64,000 bases of DNA from Neonectria sp. B-13 (lineage: Eukaryota; Ascomycota; Sordariomycetes; Hypocreales; Nectriaceae): NCBI GenBank assembly GCA_002682825.1, contig NOKP01000004.1, positions 865,607 to 929,606 of the forward strand, given 5' to 3'. Each line of letters begins with the position of its first letter. Position 1 is the stretch's first letter. The notes under the pieces were generated by a model. The model was not told where the DNA came from and searched no databases. It was given only the letters and a program-made list of their open reading frames with translations. Shown piece by piece: positions 57,835 through 64,000 of the stretch. The position numbers and the translations under genes are program-made.

Positions 57835-59115
57835 CTAAGCTAGAGCTGCCACGACTCTCTGGAGTCCCTCGTCGAGATAGGCATCTGGATGGGAAAACAC
57901 AATTCTGTACCACCCAGGCTTCTCGGCACCGAAATCTTTCCCAGCTGCAAGGAAGATCTTGTTTGATAGTAAAGACTTGGTAATCAAGCCGGTGATATCT
58001 TCGTCACCAGAAACTTGGTGGTGTGCTCGGAAGTACTTTCCCAGATCAACCCAAAGGAAAAATGCAGCGTTGACACCAGGGGCGTAAGCGATGTCGTGCT
58101 TGTTAGCCCAGGCTACCACTCGTGTGTACTGCTGCGAAAGTCTCTTTTGATTTTCTGCCAAGTATGACTCAACCCACGCGTCGTCCTCAAGGACGTTGGC
58201 TGTGATGTGATCCGAGAGGGATGAAACTGAGCTGTACAGGCCCACGGCAACGATGGAAGCATGGAGCGAAGGGTTGGACTGTGAGATGATGGTTCCAACA
58301 CGGATGCCGTTAGCTCCGAAGTCCTTAGACATGCCCCAAAGAACATGAACTCGGGAGGGATCGATGATGCCAGTTGGGTCGATAGACAAGACAGACTCGA
58401 AAGGAACGGCGGGAGGGTGCGTGTCGACGGTGTTAGGCCAGACTGACAAGGCGTAGATCTCGTCGCTGATGAAGTGTATTTGGTGCTTCTGGCACAATTC
58501 CATCAAGCGAACAAGAACGCTGCGGGAGTAGCAGCGGCCCAGCGGGTTATGCGGGTGGCTGATGACGAGGCCTGCGATCTTTTGGCCCTTTGCTTGGGTT
58601 TCGAGGAGCACCTTCTCATACTTCTGCACAGCATCATCTCCTAAAGGGTCGACGTCGTGGAACGGAACCGGAAGAAGCTTGTTTTCAAACCGGCAAGTGA
58701 GATCTGGAACAAAGGTGCCGTAGTAGGGCTGACCGAGAAGAAAGCCCTCGCCAGGGTTTGCCAACGCCCATGAAAGATGCTCGATGGCCGCACTGCATCC
58801 ATTGGTCATGGAGAGATGCGCAGGCTCGATCGGCCTGACGGGCTTTAGGTGCTTCGTTAAGAAGCGGGAGACGGCGGCTTTGATGCGCTTGGTGCCGGTG
58901 GTGCCGTCGCCATAAGTGAAAGCAGGGTTCGAAAGGGCGAGGTTCTCGTGGATGTGCTTTGAAAGCGTGTTGTGCATGAGGGAGTTCTCTGCCACTCCGA
59001 GACTCACAATGCCATCAGGGTTCGTCTCGGGGTGCCAGAGATTTGGGATGACCTCCCAAATGAGCAGCCCCTTGGTAGCCTGCTCTGCGTTCTTGGCTCG
59101 TGTTGAAAGCGCCAT
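57835..59115 (-). CDS. PLP-dependent class I aminotransferase, ACC-synthase-like
   Basis: A single exon of 426 aa. The ACC-synthase-like sub-family signs are VSLGVAENSL near the start, PAFTYGDGTTGTKRIKAAVSRFL, LLGQPYYGTF, SHPHNPLGR, ISDEIYALSV with the PLP-phenol contact Tyr, and the Schiff-base Lys at residue 264 within GMSKDFGANGIRVG. YRIVFSHP near the C-terminus carries the substrate carboxylate-binding Arg. All catalytic residues are present. In fungi such proteins either make ACC or act as aminotransferases or C-S lyases in secondary metabolite clusters. Sequence alone does not decide. Confidence 0.93.
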   Translation of the reverse strand: MALSTRAKNAEQATKGLLIWEVIPNLWHPETNPDGIVSLGVAENSLMHNTLSKHIHENLALSNPAFTYGDGTTGTKRIKAAVSRFLTKHLKPVRPIEPAHLSMTNGCSAAIEHLSWALANPGEGFLLGQPYYGTFVPDLTCRFENKLLPVPFHDVDPLGDDAVQKYEKVLLETQAKGQKIAGLVISHPHNPLGRCYSRSVLVRLMELCQKHQIHFISDEIYALSVWPNTVDTHPPAVPFESVLSIDPTGIIDPSRVHVLWGMSKDFGANGIRVGTIISQSNPSLHASIVAVGLYSSVSSLSDHITANVLEDDAWVESYLAENQKRLSQQYTRVVAWANKHDIAYAPGVNAAFFLWVDLGKYFRAHHQVSGDEDITGLITKSLLSNKIFLAAGKDFGAEKPGWYRIVFSHPDAYLDEGLQRVVAALA

Positions 59116-60655
59116 GCTTGTTTCTGAGGATTTTGTCTAGAGTATGACGTGACTTTGTGAATGTCGGGCGAATGGTGGACTTGACTCACTTGAGGAGGTT
59201 TTACTTTCGGCTCGTCGCTCGCTGCGAGATCCGCTAGTATTATAGGTGCCGTCCCTACCCGTGGAAATGCGCGCGCCCTCCAATAACCGACCTCGCCTAG
59301 CTAATGTGGACCTGGAAGAACTGCAGCGCCCTTCTCTTGACAAGTTCTCGTTGCTATCCTGGGTAGCAACATGAGGTCCGATGAGGAAGGTTATAGGAGT
59401 CTTCAACTGAGGCAGATAAAAACCTGCACGAATTACTCCCAAATGACGAGATGCAGAATGAGGATAGCTGACTACTGAGAAGCTGTACACTCCGCTTGTC
59501 GAATGTCAATGAAGGAAGGATAAAATGACATTCGATGTCGCATGTAGTGATGCAAATAGAGTTTAGAATACGGGACACGATTGCAGGTCTCTGAACACCT
59601 GATATCTAGTCTCACCAGACTTAACCTAGATACCAGGTTGTTCATTGTTGTACCGTACTCCAGCCCAATATCTTCAGCAGCCCTTCTTTGCTAAAGTAGA
59701 GATACACTAGGTCACAAAATCAACACGGTGGCGTCAGACTCATATTTGAGCTACTAGTGATACAAATCACGGACTAAGAGTTTATAAAATATGTATGTCT
59801 GTAATTGTCCCAGCAAAATCACGTAACACAGCCGACGTTGGTACGGCTTACGGGCCGTGAGAGTTGGCTCCCAGCGATTAGGAAAATCGAGTTGAGTATT
59901 GAATGGGAAATGATCAAATAGGAGAAGAAAACGAGGTTGAAAGAGGCACATGTGAGTGTAGTGACACATACGAACCGATTTTAACAATATGAGGGAGTAG
60001 ACATAATCCATCCATGCTTGAGAGATTTTGAGAAACCGAACCACTAAAGTAGCAGGGTTCCCGTAGAGGTGCAGGAATAAAAAAACAATTAGCTGTTCAT
60101 ATACAAAAAAAAAGGTGTTTGAATAGACATGAGGATGAGAGAGAAATGACACCCTTACAGAAACCTATGGTAGCATTGCAATGAACCCGACGCTTGCTCC
60201 CTCTGTTTAGGTCTTAAGCCCGAAATTCTATTTCCGGGGTGATTACGGCATTGTGACGGGAGTTCGAGAAAAGAGTGGCCGGTGGCACTGCGGGGAAACC
60301 TCGGCCAATCCGCGGCCATTCATCGGCTCACCGCCCTTGGCGGACGCCTCGCAACCCAAGTGCCATGGTTTGCCGATCCCCAAAGAATTCAGCTGGAAGC
60401 CGGGGGGTAGCGGATCAGAGAAGCAGAAATTCTATTGGAAGAGTCGTCAAGTTTGTCTCCGGCGAGGCTAGACGCTTTGAGTCTTGGTACCGTTCTCGGT
60501 AACTCCGGCACCTTGCCGAGATGCACAGAGACGTCAGTAGATGCGGAGTAGGATCCACAGCGTTGATATAAGACTCGCAACGGTCCATTGTCATCGATCT
60601 CAGTGAACTTCAATCCGAACATCAAACCTCAACTTTTAACAAGAACGAAAGAAAA
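59116..60655. other. Divergent promoter region, no gene seen
   Basis: 1.5 kb between the aminotransferase gene (minus) and the UPF0303 gene (plus). A minus-strand frame of 132 codons (59754-60152) is AT-rich and motif-free. Shared control of the two genes from this region is possible. Confidence 0.4.
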
Positions 60656-61301
60656 ATGTCGCCAACTGTTCTCAAGCGTCAAACGCCTGCCGCTGCGGCC
60701 TTGCAGAAGGTGTCGGAGGCAATCCAGAACCCTGGTGTTCCCGCGCCAATTGCCTATCCCTCATCAAACGTAAGCGCAAGTATTCACCCCCAACAAACCT
60801 CATCGTTGACCATGGTGTGTCGCATAGCTGGAGGAACTCAAGGTCGATGGTGACTCGTTCACTCTGGACTCGTTCACAACCGAAGACGCCTTCGTCCTGG
60901 GCAACCTGCTCTACGCCCGCCTCCACCCCTTTGCCAAGGAGCAACCGGCTCTCATCTCCATTGCCCTGGCCAACAGCTCACAGGTCGTCTTTGAGACTGT
61001 GACGGGCCCGGGTGTCACGCCCGAAAACGGGAACTGGGTGCGCCGAAAGAGAAACACGGTTCTCCGGTTCGGATACAGCACGTGGTTCATGCATTGCAAG
61101 TTCGACGCCGACGAGGTGAAGTTCGGGTCTATTTTCGCGGTCAGCGATGAGCAGAAACGCAACTACGCGATCCACGGCGGCGCGATTCCGATCCGAGTCA
61201 AGGGAGTTGAGGGAATTGTGGCGACCGTCATTGTGAGCGGCTTGAAGCAGCAGGAGGACCACGGGGTGATTGTGGAAGTCATCAAGGAGAACTGGAAGTG
61301 A
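60656..61301 (+). CDS. UPF0303 / DUF336 (heme-degrading-domain-like) protein
   Basis: Exons 60656-60769 and 60828-61301 join across a 58-nt intron into 195 aa. The N-terminal 38 residues, Ala/Pro-rich, are followed by LEELKVDGDSFTLDSFTTEDAFVLGNLL. The core has the UPF0303 signature: GNWVRRKRNTVLRFGYSTWFM (conserved Arg-Lys-x-Asn-x-Val pattern), YAIHGGAIPIRVKGVEGIVATVIVSGL and EDH, which form the family's glycine-rich strand and acid-His end. The biochemical role of the fungal proteins is not established. The related bacterial HbpS-type domain binds heme. No catalytic claim is made. Confidence 0.85.
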
Positions 61302-61642
61302 ATAGTACACCAAAGCAAGCAAATAGCAAACCACATCGAGTGTCGCCTAGCAAGTTCTGAATTCTGAGACTGCAATTAAGCCCAGATGCACGTCGTGCAT
61401 GGTGGCCACGGCGAGTATTGCCCAAAGAGGAACCTTGGCGTAGAAGACTGGGATCCTGAACATGTACTAAAGCGAAACCGAAGACACGAATGAGATTAGT
61501 CAGCCAGGGACAGGGCAGATTTATGCACAAAACCCGACACATGACGTTAGCGGCGCCGATCCACGTCACCTTTGCCCAAGTCAGCCCAGGGCTTGTCGCA
61601 CTCAGTGGTACTATTGCTCAGCCGGCATCGAGAACAACGACC
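61302..61642. other. Spacer upstream of the Zn2Cys6 gene
   Basis: 340 nt between the UPF0303 stop and the activator start at 61643. The open frame continues upstream to 61490 in the activator frame, but the conserved N-terminus begins at 61643. Confidence 0.4.
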
Positions 61643-63952
61643 ATGAATCCAACAAAATGGCGGATCTCAAAGGCCTGCCAGGAATGCCGCGTCAAAAAGA
61701 TCAAGTGCAATGGCCAGACGCCCTGCGAGAGCTGCCGCTTCCGCGGCCTCAATTGCCTCTATCGCGAGAAGGCGCGCAATCGCATGCGCAAGACCAAGCC
61801 GCGAACCGCCGCCTATGAGACCATTATGGCCCATGAATCGCAGGAATCGCCGTCGCTGGACGTGTCCGAAGACGATTCAGTCGCTGCTCCGACTTCCGCC
61901 CCAGAGACGGCCGACTCCGTGCATCCGCCAGGATCCAACATCGGGAGTGAGAAAAGCATCATCAACAACACCAGCGTGGCCGCTACCCACCGCGCATCGC
62001 CCTCGTGTCTACTTCAGCTGTACTATGGCCCTTCATCCAATTTCGCGCTACTCAACTCCATCTACCATCAGATAGAAGGCACGCGGCCCAAATCCCCACC
62101 CCGCGAAGGCGTCGAGGAAGTTGGCCCGGGCCTGGATCTCTTCAGCCATCGAAGATTGTTCTTCGGTGATTTGGCAGACAACCAGCGGCCGGCAACCATA
62201 TCTGAAGATTACTCTGCCATGTTACTGGATCCTGAAACCGCGAAACGCTTACTGGAGAGATATCTCTTGACGTACTGGCATGGACTACCGGTCCTGGACA
62301 AGGATACGTACAGGCGTCGTCTTGACCTCCTGTTCCGACCACCTGGAATCTTCGACTTCGACTCATCAGACACCATAATTATAATGCTGGCTATAGCGAC
62401 TGGTGCATCTATGACTGGAGAAGAGGCTATTGCTGAGTTTCTGTTCCAAAAGGCCAAGCAGGGGGCCGCCAAGTTGGATGAGGTCGTCAACACACAAGTG
62501 GTTCAGATACACCTGATGATGATAAGTTTCCGTCTCTCAGTAACAGCCTTCATGCACTGACATAAATTTACGGTCACTTCCAATCCGAGAGAGCCAAGCC
62601 TAACTCATCATTCCTACACATCGGCAGTGCAGTAAGAAAAGCTGTCGCAGCCGGCTTGCACAAGGGCGTCTGTGTTCGCCCCGGCCAAACGCTAGAGGAC
62701 GTTGAACAGCGAAGGCTATTATTCTGGAGCTTGTACTTTTGGGAGACGTACGTCTCACAAACCCCCTTATACCAAAGATGTTTGATTGTTAACGTGGAAT
62801 AGCTGGATGTGCTTTGTCGTCGGTCGTCCGAGTTCCATCCCTGATCCAGGATCAAGTATCCCGGTCCCCAGTAGCCAGAAACTTCTGATTTCACTTGTCA
62901 CTCTGTCTCGCATCATGTCGAAATGTGTACAGCTCATTTACAGCCCGCGGCATGATTCACTTTTGCCAGTGTGGAAAGCAGCAATGGAGATACGTGGCGA
63001 ACTGCACCGGTTTGCAGAGAAACAGATCAAAGACATGAAATTCGGCGTTGTCGGAGGCCTCAGCACTGGAGAACATGGAGTTTGTCAGGCTATGGTGTCT
63101 ACTAGTAAGTCAAGTCAAGTCTATGAAATTCAAAGGTGCTAACTAGCTAGTGTATCACCATACCTTATTATTGACATTTAGACCGTTTTTGATTCTGCGA
63201 GCAAAGTTGAACCAGGAGAAGTCAGCAGCTGTAAATGGCTCCTCGGGAACCCATCACTCCCCTCCACCGTGGCTTGACACCGCCTGCGAATATTGCTTGG
63301 ACGCTGCGAGAAATACAATCGGGTTTTTGACTGGGTCTTGCTCCACCAACATATTGTGCCATGTGAGTGGGATATGAGATGATGTTCTTTATCTGCAGCT
63401 TCTGACCAATCCCAGGACATCAAGTACCATGCCTTCTTCATCGAAGGCGCATGTTACGCCTTGGCCTTTGACATGCTCCAAGAGAAGAAGTCGGCCCATC
63501 GCAACCTCCCTTGGATTCATTCCGGATTGAGGTGTCTCCGCTCCATGATCAACAAAAGCCAGGATGCTGCCGGACAACTGCCTACCACGATCGCGGCAAT
63601 TGAGCAGATGGTCCGGTCAGTATTTCCCGACTTAGAGTTGAAGGACCAAGTGGAGCCGGAAGCACGGCAATCAGGTCCCCAACTGAGCACACATTCCGCA
63701 ATGCCAGGTCCCTCGTCCATAATCCCAGCTAGTGGGATCGGAGAGACACCGGCATTCACGTACCCCTCGATGCCATTTGGATTCGACATCACTGGGGGGA
63801 TGAACGGGACTTCGCCGTCTTCGGGTATGCGGTCGGATGACCAAATCGACTTCACCGCCGCTGATGCCGGTTGGGACATCGACTTCGGAACTATGGATAT
63901 GGAAGCGTTTCTGTCACTTGACGCAAGCCAGTCATTCAATTTTGCACCTTGA
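61643..63952 (+). CDS. Zn2Cys6 fungal transcription factor
   Basis: A binuclear zinc cluster activator. Six Cys at residues 12, 15, 22, 28, 31 and 38 (spacing 2-6-5-2-6) match the family. Proposed exons: 61643-62539, 62590-62747, 62803-63104, 63151-63362 and 63416-63952 (701 aa), with canonical GT-AG introns of 50, 55, 46 and 53 nt. The fungal_trans-type region spans about 210-520 (LLERYLLTYWHGLPVLDKDTYRRRL, SSFLHIGSAVRKAVAAGLHKG, FWETWMCFVVGRPSSIPD, MYHHTLLLTFRPFLILRAKL). The acidic, aromatic C-terminus (DFTAADAGWDIDFGTMDMEAFLSL) looks like an activation domain. The first splice is uncertain: a family-like reading MMIS-HFQSER would need a GT-CG intron ending at 62572. Its stop codon is 48 nt from the window's end. 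Confidence 0.85.
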
Positions 63953-64000
63953 TTTTAGCAGGCATGGACGCGTGGGTCTGACCCAACAAAGGTGAAGGGT

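Overview
The window reads as nuclear DNA of a filamentous ascomycete (Pezizomycotina, most likely a sordariomycete; genus not determinable by eye). The reasons are short GT-AG introns (about 45-85 nt) with CTAAC/CTGAC branch points, long pyrimidine-rich leaders, a Zn2Cys6 regulator, and fungal forms of Trs31, Tfc1, Cand1, Bcs1 and Jen1. I rebuilt the exons by hand. Coordinates run from start codon to stop codon, and exon limits are in each entry.

1-42.3 kb is a dense block of housekeeping genes: phospholipase C (with a very long ATG-free leader), a DHHC palmitoyltransferase (PFA3-like), a five-finger C2H2 protein, TFIIIC subunit Tfc1, a PP2A B56 regulatory subunit (RTS1-like, also with an ATG-free leader), a CID/RS/RGG RNA-processing protein, a four-exon small membrane protein, a propeller-type inositol polyphosphate 5-phosphatase, a Sec14-like lipid transfer protein, a Bcs1-like AAA ATPase, TRAPP subunit Trs31, APC/C subunit Apc13, an orphan F-box-like protein and Cand1. 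Several act in phosphoinositide and membrane traffic (PLC, 5-phosphatase, Sec14, Trs31, PFA3) and two in ubiquitin ligase control (Apc13, Cand1). I see no operon-like logic.

42.3-46.6 kb is accessory: a C-terminal protein fragment, a kinase-like pseudogene cut by two in-frame TAG codons, and two small genes that look like nucleotidyltransferase-fold proteins, one with a clear GG...DxD motif. 46.8-48.6 kb holds a Jen1-type monocarboxylate permease, followed by a 6.5 kb stretch with no gene I can support.

55.0-64.0 kb is a second accessory block with metabolic character: a secreted-looking FMN alpha-hydroxyacid oxidase (eight exons, one of 25 nt), a DUF1857/SRPBCC-like protein, an ACC-synthase-like aminotransferase, a UPF0303/DUF336 protein and a Zn2Cys6 activator. 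This is a candidate small regulated cluster.

The observations I rate highest are the ATG-free leaders of PLC (1,542 nt) and RTS1 (about 1.1 kb), with two uORFs packed just before the PLC start, the microexon gene at 21.5-22.0 kb, the two-stop kinase-like pseudogene next to the nucleotidyltransferase-like genes, and the 55-64 kb cluster.
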